From contig NZ_AP026442.1 in the NCBI RefSeq assembly GCF_027923705.1, positions 2,666,001 to 2,730,000 on the forward strand: a DNA stretch of 64,000 bases. Reading direction: 5' to 3'. The notes beneath the pieces are model-generated. The model made no database searches. It saw nothing but the letters and a program-made list of their open reading frames with translations, and was not told the origin of the DNA. Each line of letters begins with the position of its first letter. Positions within the stretch are counted from its first letter, which is position 1. Made by a program: the position numbers and the translations under genes. The stretch comes from Cellulomonas sp. NTE-D12. GTDB taxonomy: Bacteria; Actinomycetota; Actinomycetes; Actinomycetales; Cellulomonadaceae. This document shows positions 1 to 9,133 of this stretch, in pieces.

Positions 1-1
1 G

Positions 2-844
2 CACGGTGGGCACCCGACGGCCGACGTGGGCGAGGCGGTGGACGCGATCGCGGGGTCGGGCGGCACGCCGCTGGTGGTCGCCGAGCTGGTGGGCGACGGG
101 CCGGCGCGGGCGCTCGGCGTGGTGCACCTGAAGGACGTGGTGAAGTCCGGCATGCGCGAGCGGTTCGCGCAGCTGAGGGCGATGGGCATCCGGACGGTGA
201 TGATCACCGGCGACAACCGGCTGACCGCCGCCGCGATCGCCGACGAGGCGGGGGTCGACGACTTCCTGGCCGAGGCGACCCCGGAGGACAAGCTCGCGCT
301 GATCCGCACCCAGCAGGCCGACGGACGGCTGGTCGCGATGACGGGCGACGGCACCAACGACGCCCCGGCGCTGGCTCAGGCCGACGTCGGGGTGGCGATG
401 AACACCGGCACCTCGGCCGCCAAGGAGGCCGGGAACATGGTCGACCTCGACTCCAACCCGACCAAGCTGATCGAGATCGTCGCGATCGGCAAGCAGCTGC
501 TGATCACCCGTGGGGCGCTGACCACGTTCTCCATCGCCAACGACGTGGCCAAGTACTTCGCGATCATCCCGGCGATGTTCGCCGGCCTGTACCCGCAGCT
601 GCAGGCGCTGAACGTGATGCACCTGCACTCGCCGCAGACGGCGGTGCTGTCGGCCGTCGTGTTCAACGCCCTGATCATCGTGGCGCTGGTGCCGGTGGCC
701 CTGCGCGGTGTCCGGTACACCCCGTCAAGCGCCGCGGCCCTGCTGCGCCGCAACCTGCTGGTGTACGGCCTCGGCGGGATCGTCGTGCCGTTCCTCGGCA
801 TCAAGGCGATCGACCTGCTCGTCACGCTGCTGCCCGGCCTGTGA
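2..844 (+). CDS. kdpB: Potassium-transporting ATPase subunit KdpB, C-terminal part (gene enters from the left edge)
   Basis: Catalytic P-type ATPase subunit of the high-affinity KdpFABC potassium pump. Only about 280 C-terminal residues are in the window. The reading frame is open from base 2, so the internal GTG at 26 is not the real start. Visible are the hinge motif TGDGTNDAPALA, the preceding MITGDN segment, the KdpB-typical stretch DLDSNPTKLIEIV and the last membrane helices. The phosphorylation site (DKTGT) lies upstream, outside the window. kdpC follows after 22 bases. kdpF and kdpA would be expected to the left; this cannot be checked here. Confidence 0.96.
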   Translation, partial: HGGHPTADVGEAVDAIAGSGGTPLVVAELVGDGPARALGVVHLKDVVKSGMRERFAQLRAMGIRTVMITGDNRLTAAAIADEAGVDDFLAEATPEDKLALIRTQQADGRLVAMTGDGTNDAPALAQADVGVAMNTGTSAAKEAGNMVDLDSNPTKLIEIVAIGKQLLITRGALTTFSIANDVAKYFAIIPAMFAGLYPQLQALNVMHLHSPQTAVLSAVVFNALIIVALVPVALRGVRYTPSSAAALLRRNLLVYGLGGIVVPFLGIKAIDLLVTLLPGL

Positions 845-866
845 CCGGGACGGAACGGGAAACTCG

Positions 867-1457
867 ATGACCTCCTGGCTGCGTCAGCTGCTCGCCGGCG
901 TCAAGGTGCTGCTCGTCGCGACGCTCGTGCTCGGCGTCGCCTACCCCCTGCTGGTGCTGGGCATCGGCCGGCTGATGCCCGCCCGCGCCGACGGGTCGCT
1001 GGTGCGCGTCGGCGGCACGGTGGTCGGCTCCGCCCTGATCGGCCAGCCGTCCGGCGGCGACCAGTGGTTCCAGCCGCGGCCGTCGGCCGCCGGCGACGGC
1101 TACGACCCCCTGGCATCGGGCGGCTCGAACCTCGGCCCGAACGATCCGGGACTGCTGGCCACGGTGCAGCAGCGGCGTCAGCAGGTCGCCGCTCGCGAGG
1201 GTGTCGACCCGGCCGCGGTGCCGGCGGACGCCGTGACGGCGTCGGCCTCGGGGCTCGACCCGGACATCTCCCCGGCCTACGCGCGGCTGCAGGTGGCCCG
1301 CGTCGCGCGCGTGCGCGGTCTGGACCCGGCCGTGGTCCGCGCGCTGGTGGACGCGCACGTCGAGGGGCGCACCCTCGGCGTGCTCGGCGACCCGCACGTC
1401 GACGTGCTGCAGCTGAACGTGGCGCTCGCCGCGCTGCCCGCCGCTGCGGCAGGGTGA
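867..1457 (+). CDS. kdpC: Potassium-transporting ATPase subunit KdpC
   Basis: Small accessory subunit of the Kdp pump, 196 residues, close to the family's usual 190-200. It has one N-terminal membrane helix (about residues 10-32, VKVLLVATLVLGVAYPLLVL), then a periplasm-side domain with the family signatures GSALIGQ, FQPRPSAAG and SGGSNLGPNDP. The ATG at 867 was chosen because it sits just before the membrane helix. A longer open frame upstream overlaps kdpB and has no family similarity. It is followed 4 bases later by kdpD, so all kdp genes are probably one transcript. Confidence 0.96.
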   Translation: MTSWLRQLLAGVKVLLVATLVLGVAYPLLVLGIGRLMPARADGSLVRVGGTVVGSALIGQPSGGDQWFQPRPSAAGDGYDPLASGGSNLGPNDPGLLATVQQRRQQVAAREGVDPAAVPADAVTASASGLDPDISPAYARLQVARVARVRGLDPAVVRALVDAHVEGRTLGVLGDPHVDVLQLNVALAALPAAAAG

Positions 1458-1461
1458 GCAC

Positions 1462-3969
1462 GTGGGCAACGCAGATCGGCGGCGCGGGACGCTGCGGGTC
1501 TTCCTCGGCGCGGCCCCCGGCGTCGGCAAGACCTACGCGATGCTCGACGAGGCACAGCGCCGGCACGAGCGGGGCGTCGACGTCGTCGCCGGCCTCGTCG
1601 AGACCCACGGCCGCGAGCAGACCGCCGCTCAGCTCGCCGGTCTGGAGGTGCTCCCGCGACGAACGATCGCGTACCGCGGCACCAGCTTCGGAGAGCTCGA
1701 CGTCGATGCGGTGCTGGCCCGCCACCCCGAGGTCGCGCTGATCGACGAGCTGGCGCACACCAACGTGCCCGGCAGCCGCAACGCCAAGCGGTGGCAGGAC
1801 GTCGAGGAGGTGCTCGACGCCGGCATCGACGTGGTCACCACGGTGAACATCCAGCACCTGGAGTCGCTCAACGACGTGGTCGAGTCGATCACCGGCGTGC
1901 ACCAGCAGGAGACGGTGCCCGACGAGGTGGTGCGCCGCGCCGACCAGATCGAGCTGGTCGACATGAGCCCGGAGGCGCTGCGCCGCCGGCTGGCGCACGG
2001 CAACGTCTACCGGCTCGACAAGGTGGACGCGGCGCTGACCCACTACTTCCGCCCCGGCAACCTCACCGCGCTGCGCGAGCTCGCCCTGCTGTGGACGGCC
2101 GACCGGGTCGACGACGCCCTCGCCCGCTACCGCGAGGAGCACGACATCGCGGAGCTGTGGCCGGCGCGCGAGCGGCTCGTGGTCGCCGTCAGCGGCGGCC
2201 CCGAGACGGAGACCCTGGTGCGCCGGGGCGTGCGGACCGCGTCCCGGCCGGCCGGTGGCGAGCTGCTGGTGCTGCACGTGTCCCGTGGCGACGGCCTGGC
2301 CGGTGCCGGTCCCGAGGCGCTGGCGCGGCACCGGACGTTCACCGAGAGCCTCGGCGGCACGTGGCACAACGTCGTCGGGGACGACGTCGCGGCGGCGATC
2401 CTCGACTTCGCGCGGGCGATGAACGCCACACAGGTGCTGCTCGGCGCCACCCGCCGCCGGGGCCCCCTCGGCCGCCTGGCACCCGGGGTGGTGCCGCGGG
2501 TCATCCGGGGCGCCGGCGACATCGACGTGCTCGTCGTCACCCACGAGCGCGCCGGCGGCGGCCGCCCGGTCCGGGCTCGCCGGCCAGGACTGTCGGTGCG
2601 CCGGGTGGCCACCGCCTGGGCGCTCGCCGTCGCGGGGCCCGTCCTCCTCGGGCTCGCGCTGCGGCAGGCGCAGGCCGCGGCGACCTCCCTGCCGACCGTC
2701 CTCATGCTGTTCCTCGCCCTGACCGTCGGCGTCGCGATCGTCGGCGGCGTGGGGCCGGCGCTGTGCGCCGCCGTGCTCAGCGGCCTGCTCAGCAACTACC
2801 TGTTCGTCCCGCCCGTCGGCACCCTGACCATCACGCAGCCGCAGAACGCCGTCGCCATCGCCGTCCTGATCGCCGTCGCCGTCGCCGTCTCGGCGGTGGT
2901 GGACCTCGCCGCCCGGCGCAGCGTGCAGGCCGTCCGTGCTCGCGGCGAGGCGGACACGCTCGCCTCCGTCTCCGCGGCCGTGCTCCGCGGCACCGACGCG
3001 GTGCCGGCCATGCTCACGTCGCTGCGCGAGGCCTTCTCGGTCGACGGTGTCACCCTGCTGACGCGTGCGGACGAGACCTCCGCCTGGGCGCCCGCGCACA
3101 GCACCGGGCTCGCGGCGGCCGACCCGTCCGAGGCCGACGTCACCTTCGTCCCCGTGCACCCCACGCTCGCCCTCACGCTGCGGGGACGTCCGCTGTCGGC
3201 CGAGGACCTCCGGGTCGTCGCCGCGGTCGGCGTGCACGCCGCAGCCGCGCTCGAGCGCGACGCCCTGCAGGCGCAGGCCAAGGCCGCCCGACTGGAACGC
3301 GAACGGACCGCGACGCGGACCGCGCTGCTCGCGGCCGTCTCCCACGACCTGCGCACCCCGCTCGCCGCGATCAAGGCCGGCGTCACCGCCCTGACGAGCA
3401 GCGGCGACATCCTGCCGCCGGCCGACCGGGACGCCCTGCTGGACGACCTGACCACCAGCACCGACCGGCTGCAGGCGCTGATCGACAACCTGCTGGACAT
3501 GAGCCGCCTCGACGCCGGCGCCGTCACCGTGGCCCGCACCCCCGTCGCCCTCGACGAGGTGGTGCTGACCGCGCTGGCCCCGCTCGACGACGAGCGGCTG
3601 AGCATCGACGTCCCCGAGGACCTGCCCCTGGTCCGTGCCGACGCCGGGCTGCTCGAACGTGCCGTCGCCAACCTGGTGGAGAACGCGCTGCGGTACACCT
3701 CGGGCCCCGTGCGCGTCGTCGCCGGTGCGCTGGCGGACTCGGTGGTGCTGCGGGTGGTGGACCAGGGGCCCGGCGTCCCGGACGAGGACAAGCCGGCGAT
3801 GTTCACCGCGTTCCAGCGCCTGGGCGACAACCCGCGCGGTCACGGCCTGGGCCTGGGGCTCGCCGTGGCGCGAGGCTTCGTCGAGGCGAACGGCGGCACG
3901 CTCGACGCCGAGGACACCCCGGGCGGAGGCCTCACGATGGTGGTCACGCTGCCCCTGGAGGCCCCATGA
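1462..3969 (+). CDS. kdpD: Osmosensitive potassium-channel sensor histidine kinase KdpD
   Basis: Sensor kinase controlling kdp expression, 835 residues. Domain order: N-terminal KdpD domain with Walker A GAAPGVGKT (residues about 16-24); a universal-stress-protein-like domain (about 235-350); four membrane helices of the DUF4118 type (about 385-490); a GAF-like region; then the dimerisation domain with phospho-His in SHDLRTPLAA (His628) and an ATPase domain with NLVENAL and GLGLAVARG. Starts at GTG 1462. Its stop overlaps the kdpE start by ATGA. Family knowledge: it senses low potassium or osmotic stress; c-di-AMP binding to the USP domain is known in some homologues but cannot be judged here. 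Confidence 0.96.
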   Translation: MGNADRRRGTLRVFLGAAPGVGKTYAMLDEAQRRHERGVDVVAGLVETHGREQTAAQLAGLEVLPRRTIAYRGTSFGELDVDAVLARHPEVALIDELAHTNVPGSRNAKRWQDVEEVLDAGIDVVTTVNIQHLESLNDVVESITGVHQQETVPDEVVRRADQIELVDMSPEALRRRLAHGNVYRLDKVDAALTHYFRPGNLTALRELALLWTADRVDDALARYREEHDIAELWPARERLVVAVSGGPETETLVRRGVRTASRPAGGELLVLHVSRGDGLAGAGPEALARHRTFTESLGGTWHNVVGDDVAAAILDFARAMNATQVLLGATRRRGPLGRLAPGVVPRVIRGAGDIDVLVVTHERAGGGRPVRARRPGLSVRRVATAWALAVAGPVLLGLALRQAQAAATSLPTVLMLFLALTVGVAIVGGVGPALCAAVLSGLLSNYLFVPPVGTLTITQPQNAVAIAVLIAVAVAVSAVVDLAARRSVQAVRARGEADTLASVSAAVLRGTDAVPAMLTSLREAFSVDGVTLLTRADETSAWAPAHSTGLAAADPSEADVTFVPVHPTLALTLRGRPLSAEDLRVVAAVGVHAAAALERDALQAQAKAARLERERTATRTALLAAVSHDLRTPLAAIKAGVTALTSSGDILPPADRDALLDDLTTSTDRLQALIDNLLDMSRLDAGAVTVARTPVALDEVVLTALAPLDDERLSIDVPEDLPLVRADAGLLERAVANLVENALRYTSGPVRVVAGALADSVVLRVVDQGPGVPDEDKPAMFTAFQRLGDNPRGHGLGLGLAVARGFVEANGGTLDAEDTPGGGLTMVVTLPLEAP

Positions 3970-4637
3970 CCCGCGTTCTGGTGGTCGAGGACGATCCGGC
4001 GCTCGCCCGCGCGCTGGCGATCACCCTGCGCGCCCACCGGTACGACGTCGTCGTCGCCCACACCGGCGCCGCCGCGCTGGACGCCGCCGGCGGCGGCCAC
4101 GTCGAGCTCGTCGTGCTGGACCTGGGGCTGCCCGACCTCGACGGCATGGACGTGCTGCACGCGCTGCGCGGCTGGACGAGCGTGCCGGTGGTGGTGCTGT
4201 CCGCCCGGCAGACCGCCGACGACAAGGTCGCCGCGCTCGATGCCGGCGCCGACGACTACCTGACCAAGCCGTTCACCATGGACGAGCTGCTCGCCCGCCT
4301 GCGGGTGGCGGTCCGGCACGCCGTCCCCGAGACCGCACCCGTGGTCGAGACGGCGACCTTCACCGTCGACATCCCGCACCACCGCGTCACGCGCGACGGC
4401 GAGGACGTGCGGGTCACGCCCACCGAGTGGCACCTGCTCGAACAGCTCGCCCGCAACGTGGGCAAGGTGGTGGGCCGCCGCGAGCTGCTCACGGAGCTGC
4501 GCGGACCCCATCTCGACCGGCAGACCCACTACCTGCGCGTGTACGTCGCCCAGCTGCGACGCAAGCTCGAGCCCGACCCGGCTCATCCTCGGCACCTGCT
4601 CACCGAACCCGGCATCGGCTACCGACTGGTGCCCTGA
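3966..4637 (+). CDS. kdpE: Response regulator KdpE (OmpR family)
   Basis: Partner of KdpD, 223 residues. The receiver domain starts MTRVLVVEDDPALA and has the phospho-Asp in VVLDLGLPDLDG and the conserved Lys in YLTKPF. A C-terminal winged helix follows (HHRVTRDGEDVRVTPTEWHL ... YLRVYVAQLRRKLE). The start overlaps the kdpD stop by four bases, so translation is coupled. In the family it activates kdp transcription when phosphorylated. A much longer open frame in the same phase extends into kdpD but is only a GC-rich shadow; the ATG at 3966 marks the true N-terminus. Confidence 0.96.
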   Translation: MTRVLVVEDDPALARALAITLRAHRYDVVVAHTGAAALDAAGGGHVELVVLDLGLPDLDGMDVLHALRGWTSVPVVVLSARQTADDKVAALDAGADDYLTKPFTMDELLARLRVAVRHAVPETAPVVETATFTVDIPHHRVTRDGEDVRVTPTEWHLLEQLARNVGKVVGRRELLTELRGPHLDRQTHYLRVYVAQLRRKLEPDPAHPRHLLTEPGIGYRLVP

Positions 4638-4663
4638 CCTTCCTCACCCCGAAGGAGCCCGCC

Positions 4664-5398
4664 GTGGACGTCGCGCTCGAGATCGCCGTGCAGGACCCCG
4701 AGGGCGTCGCGGCGGCGGTCGCCGGCGGCGCCGACCGGATCGAGCTGTGCACCGCGCTCGCACTGGGTGGCCTGACCCCGTCGGCGGGGCTTGTCCGGGC
4801 GGCGGTGGCCGCCGGACGGCCCGTGCACGTGCTCGTGCGGCCGCGTGCCGGGGGCTTCGAGTACAGCGCGGTCGAGCTGGCGGTGATCCTCGACGACGTG
4901 CGCCGGGCGCTCGACCTCGGCGCGCAGGGCGTGGTGGTCGGCGGGGTGCGCGGCGAGCGGATCGACACGGCGCTGGTCGAGCGGGTCCGCGCGCTGGCGG
5001 GGCCGGCGGAGGTGACGTTCCACCGGGCGTTCGACACGCTGACGGACCTGGAGCCCGCCCTCGACGTGCTCGCCGGTCTCGGCGTGGACCGGGTGCTGAC
5101 GTCGGGCGGCGCCAGCCGGGTCGCGGACGGGCTGCCGCAGCTCGAACGCCTGGTCGCCCGGGCGGACGGTCGCCTTGAGGTGATGGCGGGATCCGGGGTC
5201 GACGCGTCCACCGTGCGAGCCGTGGTGGCGACGGGCGTCGCCGCGGTCCACGCGTCGGCGAAGCGGACGGTGGTCGAGGCGACCCGGGTGGACCTCGGGT
5301 CGCTGGCGCAGGCCGGCTCGTCGGCGCGGGAGGCGACGGACGAGGCGGCGGTCCGCGCGCTGCGCACGGCGCTCGACGAGGTCCGTCGGACCAGCTGA
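4664..5398 (+). CDS. cutC: CutC family protein (copper homeostasis)
   Basis: TIM-barrel CutC family protein, 244 residues. Signatures: GGADRIELCTALALGGLTPS near the N-terminus, VHVLVRPRAGGF, VVVGGVRGERID, TFHRAFDT and a glycine-rich segment LTSGGAS. The start is GTG 4664, preceded by a good ribosome site (aaggag, 7 bases away). It lies 26 bases after kdpE and may be read through from the kdp operon. The role in copper handling is assigned by family; the biochemical function of CutC remains unsettled. The frame stays open far upstream, inside kdpD/kdpE, which is not coding. Confidence 0.9.
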   Translation: MDVALEIAVQDPEGVAAAVAGGADRIELCTALALGGLTPSAGLVRAAVAAGRPVHVLVRPRAGGFEYSAVELAVILDDVRRALDLGAQGVVVGGVRGERIDTALVERVRALAGPAEVTFHRAFDTLTDLEPALDVLAGLGVDRVLTSGGASRVADGLPQLERLVARADGRLEVMAGSGVDASTVRAVVATGVAAVHASAKRTVVEATRVDLGSLAQAGSSAREATDEAAVRALRTALDEVRRTS

Positions 5399-5452
5399 CG
5401 GGCGGGAACACGGTCCCATCCGCGCGCCGAAACCCGCCCCTACCCTGACCTC

Positions 5453-6640
5453 ATGGGTCACGGGCGCTCGTACCTGGCCGAGCTGGTCCGGATCAACGAC
5501 ACGCTGATCTGGTCGCAGGACCGCACCGACTCCTTCGTCGCCGCGGTCGAGATCATCCGCGACATCATGGGCGCCCGCCTGGCGCCGACCTACCTGCAGG
5601 ACGAGGCCGGCAACCTGCTGGTGCTGGTGACCGACGACCAGACGCGGGACGCGCTGGGCCCCCACTTCGCGACGATGCCGGCGCACGAGCACGTCCGACC
5701 GCCGTGGATCAACCCGCAGGAGTGGCCGGTGTCGGCGGCCGACCACCTGGCCGACCCCGCGTGGGCGCTGCTGCCCGACGACTTCAAGGCGTGGTTCGGC
5801 GAGTCCGGCGTGGTGGTGTCGATCCACGCCGACGGGCGGCACCTGGGCGCCGTGCTGCTGTGCTTCGACGGGCCGTGGGCGCTGACGACGACCCGCAAGG
5901 AGTTCCTCGCGGCGGCCGGACGGATCCTCGGCAACGCGGTGTACCGGTGGCAGGTCGCCGGGCGGGAACGCGAGCTCGGTGCGCTGGAGGAGCGGCGCCG
6001 GCTGAGCGACGAGCTGCACGTGGACCTGTCCCAGCAGCTGGCGGCGCTGGGGCTGCACGCCGGCGTGATGCAGCTGGACGCCGCCGCCCGGGACGTGGAC
6101 CGGCTCGTCGCGGACGTGGACCACCTGGAGCAGCTCGTCTCCACCGCCAACCGGAGCCTGCGGCACCAGATGCTCGGCCTGCGCACCGACGCCGAGATGG
6201 TCAAGGGCACCTTCGTCGCGCAGGTGCGCTGCCACCTGGACAACTTCGAGCGGCAGTTCGGCATCCCGGTCACGCTGGAGTGCACCGGCGACGCCGACCA
6301 GGTGCCGCTGGCGGTGGCGGCCCAGCTGATCCGCGTCCTGCAGGAGGCGCTGGCGAACGTGCACCTGCACGCGCACGCCGCCGCCGTCACCGTCCGGCTG
6401 CTGCCCACCTCGACGCGCATCCGCCTCGAGGTGGAGGACGACGGCAACGGGTTCGACCCCACCTCCGTGCCCGACTCCCGGCTCGGCGTCCGGATCATGT
6501 CCGAGCGGATGCAGCAGGTGGACGGGGTGGTGCAGTTCGGCCGCGGCGCCGCCAGCGGGACGCTCGTCACCGCGGAGGCGCCGCTGCGGCGCGCCGGCTC
6601 GTCGTCGGCGATGCCGTCGCGCGTCGGGGTGGCGTCATGA
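5453..6640 (+). CDS. Sensor histidine kinase, GAF plus HisKA_3 (NarL-partner type)
   Basis: Cytosolic sensor kinase, 395 residues, no membrane helix seen. The N-terminal 170 residues look like a GAF sensor domain. It is followed by a HisKA_3 dimerisation motif with phospho-His in LSDELHVDLSQQL (His189) and an ATPase domain (LQEALANVHLHAHA, DDGNGF). A TACCCT hexamer lies 6 bases before the ATG with no clear ribosome site, suggesting a leaderless transcript. The stop overlaps the next regulator by ATGA. The signal is unknown. Position suggests it controls the etf/fix operon that starts 780 bases downstream (inference). Confidence 0.9.
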   Translation: MGHGRSYLAELVRINDTLIWSQDRTDSFVAAVEIIRDIMGARLAPTYLQDEAGNLLVLVTDDQTRDALGPHFATMPAHEHVRPPWINPQEWPVSAADHLADPAWALLPDDFKAWFGESGVVVSIHADGRHLGAVLLCFDGPWALTTTRKEFLAAAGRILGNAVYRWQVAGRERELGALEERRRLSDELHVDLSQQLAALGLHAGVMQLDAAARDVDRLVADVDHLEQLVSTANRSLRHQMLGLRTDAEMVKGTFVAQVRCHLDNFERQFGIPVTLECTGDADQVPLAVAAQLIRVLQEALANVHLHAHAAAVTVRLLPTSTRIRLEVEDDGNGFDPTSVPDSRLGVRIMSERMQQVDGVVQFGRGAASGTLVTAEAPLRRAGSSSAMPSRVGVAS

Positions 6641-7290
6641 CGCCGACCACCGTGCTCGTGGTGGACGACCACGCGCTGTTCCGCGACGGGCTGACCGCGC
6701 TGATCAGCCGGTGGGACGACTTCGTGGTGGTCGGCACCGCGGCGGACGGCGCCGAGGCGATCCGGCTGGCGCGCAGCCTGCGGCCCGGGCTGATCCTCAT
6801 GGACGTGCGGATGGAGCCGGTCGGCGGGGTCGAGGCGACCGCCGCGATCACCACCGCCGACCCGGACGTCCGGGTGGTGATGCTCACCATGTCCAGCCTG
6901 GGCGAGGACGTGTACCAGGCGCTGCGGAACGGCGCGCACGGGTACCTCAGCAAGGACGAGCGCGCGGACCGGCTGCACGAGTACCTCGCCGGCCTGATGC
7001 GCGGCGAGGCCGCGATGTCCTCCACCATCGCGGCGCGGGTGCTGGCCGAGTTCGGCCTGCCGGGCGGCTCCGGCACCCCGATCCCGCCGGCGCACGAGCG
7101 GCTGACCCACCGCGAGCGCGACGTGCTGCGGTTCCTGGTGGACGGGCTGTCCAACGAGGAGATCGCCCAGCAGCTGTTCCTCTCCGAGGCGACGGTGAAG
7201 AAGCACCTCGGCAGCATCATGACCAAGCTCCACGTGCGGAACCGGGTGCAGGTGGCGGTGTTCGGGGTGCGGCAGGGCATCGTCCACTAG
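6637..7290 (+). CDS. LuxR/NarL-family response regulator
   Basis: 217 residues. Receiver domain (MTPTTVLVVDDHALFRDGLTA, phospho-Asp in LILMDVRMEPVGG, Lys in YLSKDE) and a C-terminal GerE/LuxR helix-turn-helix (LTHRERDVLRFLVDG ... EATVKKHLGSIMTKL). Its ATG overlaps the stop of the kinase at 5453-6640, so the two are a cognate pair. An 18-base perfect palindrome lies just after its stop and before the etf operon; it is a candidate binding site. The target genes are not proven. Confidence 0.92.
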   Translation: MTPTTVLVVDDHALFRDGLTALISRWDDFVVVGTAADGAEAIRLARSLRPGLILMDVRMEPVGGVEATAAITTADPDVRVVMLTMSSLGEDVYQALRNGAHGYLSKDERADRLHEYLAGLMRGEAAMSSTIAARVLAEFGLPGGSGTPIPPAHERLTHRERDVLRFLVDGLSNEEIAQQLFLSEATVKKHLGSIMTKLHVRNRVQVAVFGVRQGIVH

Positions 7291-7297
7291 GGCGAGC

Positions 7298-7315
7298 GGT
7301 AGCCGATCGGCTACC
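7298..7315. promoter_or_regulatory. 18-base perfect palindrome upstream of the etf/fix operon
   Basis: The sequence GGTAGCCGATCGGCTACC reads identically on both strands with no spacer. It starts 8 bases after the response-regulator stop and ends 107 bases before the etfB start. It could be a dimer-binding operator for the neighbouring LuxR-type regulator or another factor. It is less likely a terminator, because a zero-loop hairpin cannot fold fully and no T-run follows. Confidence 0.4.
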
Positions 7316-7422
7316 CCGGCGTACCCGGTCGGTGCTGGTCCGCCCCTGCGCCCCGCCGGTTGACTCGAGGCAGTCACGGTGCGCGCAGACGCGCGCCGTC
7401 CGGCTCGAGCGAAGAGGCGTCG

Positions 7423-8157
7423 ATGAGGGCAGTGGTGGTGTACGCGTGGGCCCGGTCGGCCGCAGGGGCGATCGTGCACGCGGACGGTGGGGTCGAGTGG
7501 CGCAACGCCCGGCCGGTGGCCGGTGAGGACGACCCCGCGGCGGTCGCCGCGGCCCTGGCGGTGGCCGGCCCGGACGGCGAGGTCGTGGGGCTGACGCTCG
7601 GCGACGCGGACGCCAGCTGGGCGCTCGCCCGCGGTGCCGCCCGCGCGGTGCGGGTGACCGATGCGCCGGCGTCCGACGACGAGGGCGTCACGGCCGCGGT
7701 GATCGCAGCGGGCGTCCGGTCGGTGGCGGACGTCGACGTGGTGGTGGTCGGCGACAGCGAGGAGCACCCCGGTGTCGCGGCCGCCGTCGGCGCGCGGCTC
7801 GGCTGGCCGGTGGTGGCGGGCGTGGTGTCCGCCGCGCCGTCGGGTGCCGGGATCGAGGCCGTCCGGCGTGCCGGTGACGTGCAGGAGACCGTCGTGGTGA
7901 CCTGCCCGGCCGTGCTCGGCGTGGCGGCGGAGGGTGCGGAGAACCGCACCCCCGGCATGAAGGAGCAGCTCGCGGCCCGCAAGCGTCCGGTGGTGACGAC
8001 GACGCTCGCCGAGCTGGGAGTGGACACGCTGCCCGCCACGGTGGTCCCGGGGGGCAGCCGGCTGCCGGAGCAGGCCCGGACCAGGGTGTTCGAGGGAGAA
8101 CCGGACCAGACCGCGCGGCAGCTGGTCGCCGCGCTGCGGGCCGAGGGGGTCCTGTGA
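7423..8157 (+). CDS. fixA: Electron transfer flavoprotein beta subunit (FixA/EtfB type)
   Basis: 244 residues, starting MRAVVVYAWARSAAG after a gaagag ribosome site. It has the EtfB/FixA alpha/beta fold pattern: a nucleotide-binding strand (GEVVGLTLGDADASWALARGAARAVRV), an internal VDVVVVGD strand, an ARLGWP segment and the C-terminal RTPGMKEQLAARKRP region typical of EtfB. It forms a heterodimer with the next gene product. In FixABCX systems this subunit binds NADH and the bifurcating flavin; whether this one bifurcates is not shown by sequence alone. First gene of a five-gene run (7423-12261). A longer in-frame start at 7360 was rejected. Confidence 0.87.
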   Translation: MRAVVVYAWARSAAGAIVHADGGVEWRNARPVAGEDDPAAVAAALAVAGPDGEVVGLTLGDADASWALARGAARAVRVTDAPASDDEGVTAAVIAAGVRSVADVDVVVVGDSEEHPGVAAAVGARLGWPVVAGVVSAAPSGAGIEAVRRAGDVQETVVVTCPAVLGVAAEGAENRTPGMKEQLAARKRPVVTTTLAELGVDTLPATVVPGGSRLPEQARTRVFEGEPDQTARQLVAALRAEGVL

Positions 8158-9074
8158 TGAGCGACGACACCTGGCTGCTGGCCGCCGCCGGCGCCCACCT
8201 GAAGGGCGCCGTCGGCACCGCACGTGCGGCGGGCGGACGGGTCACCGTGCTGGCCGTCGGCCCCCGGGAGCTGGCCGACGCCGCCGCGGCCGCCGCACCC
8301 GACGAGGTCCGGTGGCTCGAGACGGCCGACGACCAGCCGGCCGAGGCGTGGGCCGCCGCCCTCGCCGCCGAGGTGGCCACCGCGGCGCCGCACGTGGTGC
8401 TCGCACCGTCCGACCCCGCCTCGCGCACCCTGCTGGCGGCCGCGGCCGTGCCGCTCGGCGCGGCGCTGCTGACCCGGGTGCTCGCGGTGCGACCGCAGGA
8501 CGGCGCGCTGGTCGTCGACCGCTCGTCCCTCGGCGGTGCTGTGGTGGAGACCCTCACCGTGCACGGCCCGCTCGCGGCCGTCCTGGAGGACGCGGACGAC
8601 GCACCGCCCGCCGCGGCGCCGGCCACCGTCGCTCCCCTGGCACCCGCCGGCACACCGGTCCCGATGCAGGTGAAGCGGGAGCCGCTGCCCGGTGCCGCGG
8701 CCGGCATCCGGGACGCCGCCCGCGTCGTCTCCGTCGGCCGGGGCCTGCGGTCCAAGGACGACCTGGCGCTGCTCGACGGCCTGCTCGCGGCGCTCGGCGC
8801 GGAGCTGGCGTGCTCGATGCCGGTCGCCGACGACCTGGGCTGGGTCCCCAAGGAGCGGTACGTCGGCCGGTCCGGCCAGCACATCGCCCCGCGCCTGTAC
8901 CTGGCGCTCGGCATCTCCGGGATGCCGCAGCACCTGGAGGGCGTGCGCGACGCGAAGGTCGTCGCCGCGGTGAACAGCGACCCGGCGGCCCCGATCTTCC
9001 GCACGGCCGACTACGGCGTGGTGGGCGACCTCTACGAGGTGGTCCCCGCGCTCGTGGCCGCCCTCGCCGAGTAG
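8157..9074 (+). CDS. fixB: Electron transfer flavoprotein alpha subunit (FixB/EtfA type)
   Basis: 305 residues. The C-terminal third has the FAD-binding EtfA signature: RVVSVGRGLRSKDDLALL, then ELACSMPVADDLGWVPKERYVGRSGQHIAPRLY-like segments and LALGISGMPQHLEGV, DAKVVAAVNSD and ADYGVVGDLYEVVPAL. The N-terminal half is the weaker nucleotide-binding domain shared with EtfB. The ATG at 8157 shares one base with the fixA stop; an in-frame GTG at 8154 is an alternative. It acts in the cytosol with FixA and passes electrons to an acceptor dehydrogenase, likely the FixC-like protein and/or the flavoprotein encoded next. Confidence 0.88.
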   Translation: MSDDTWLLAAAGAHLKGAVGTARAAGGRVTVLAVGPRELADAAAAAAPDEVRWLETADDQPAEAWAAALAAEVATAAPHVVLAPSDPASRTLLAAAAVPLGAALLTRVLAVRPQDGALVVDRSSLGGAVVETLTVHGPLAAVLEDADDAPPAAAPATVAPLAPAGTPVPMQVKREPLPGAAAGIRDAARVVSVGRGLRSKDDLALLDGLLAALGAELACSMPVADDLGWVPKERYVGRSGQHIAPRLYLALGISGMPQHLEGVRDAKVVAAVNSDPAAPIFRTADYGVVGDLYEVVPALVAALAE

Positions 9075-9133
9075 CGCGCGCTCCCCGCACCACAGGGTCA
9101 CATCACAGTCACACCACGAGAGAAGAGAACGAG

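Noticed and set aside
901..3843. A 980-codon minus-strand open frame opposite kdpC and kdpD
   Set aside because: Composition is Arg/Gly/Asp/His-rich with no family motif; it mirrors kdpD codon structure on the opposite strand.
7423..9074. EtfB/EtfA pair as housekeeping beta-oxidation ETF
   Set aside because: No acyl-CoA dehydrogenase nearby, and FixC and FixX homologues follow in the same run, so a Fix-type role fits better; not excluded.
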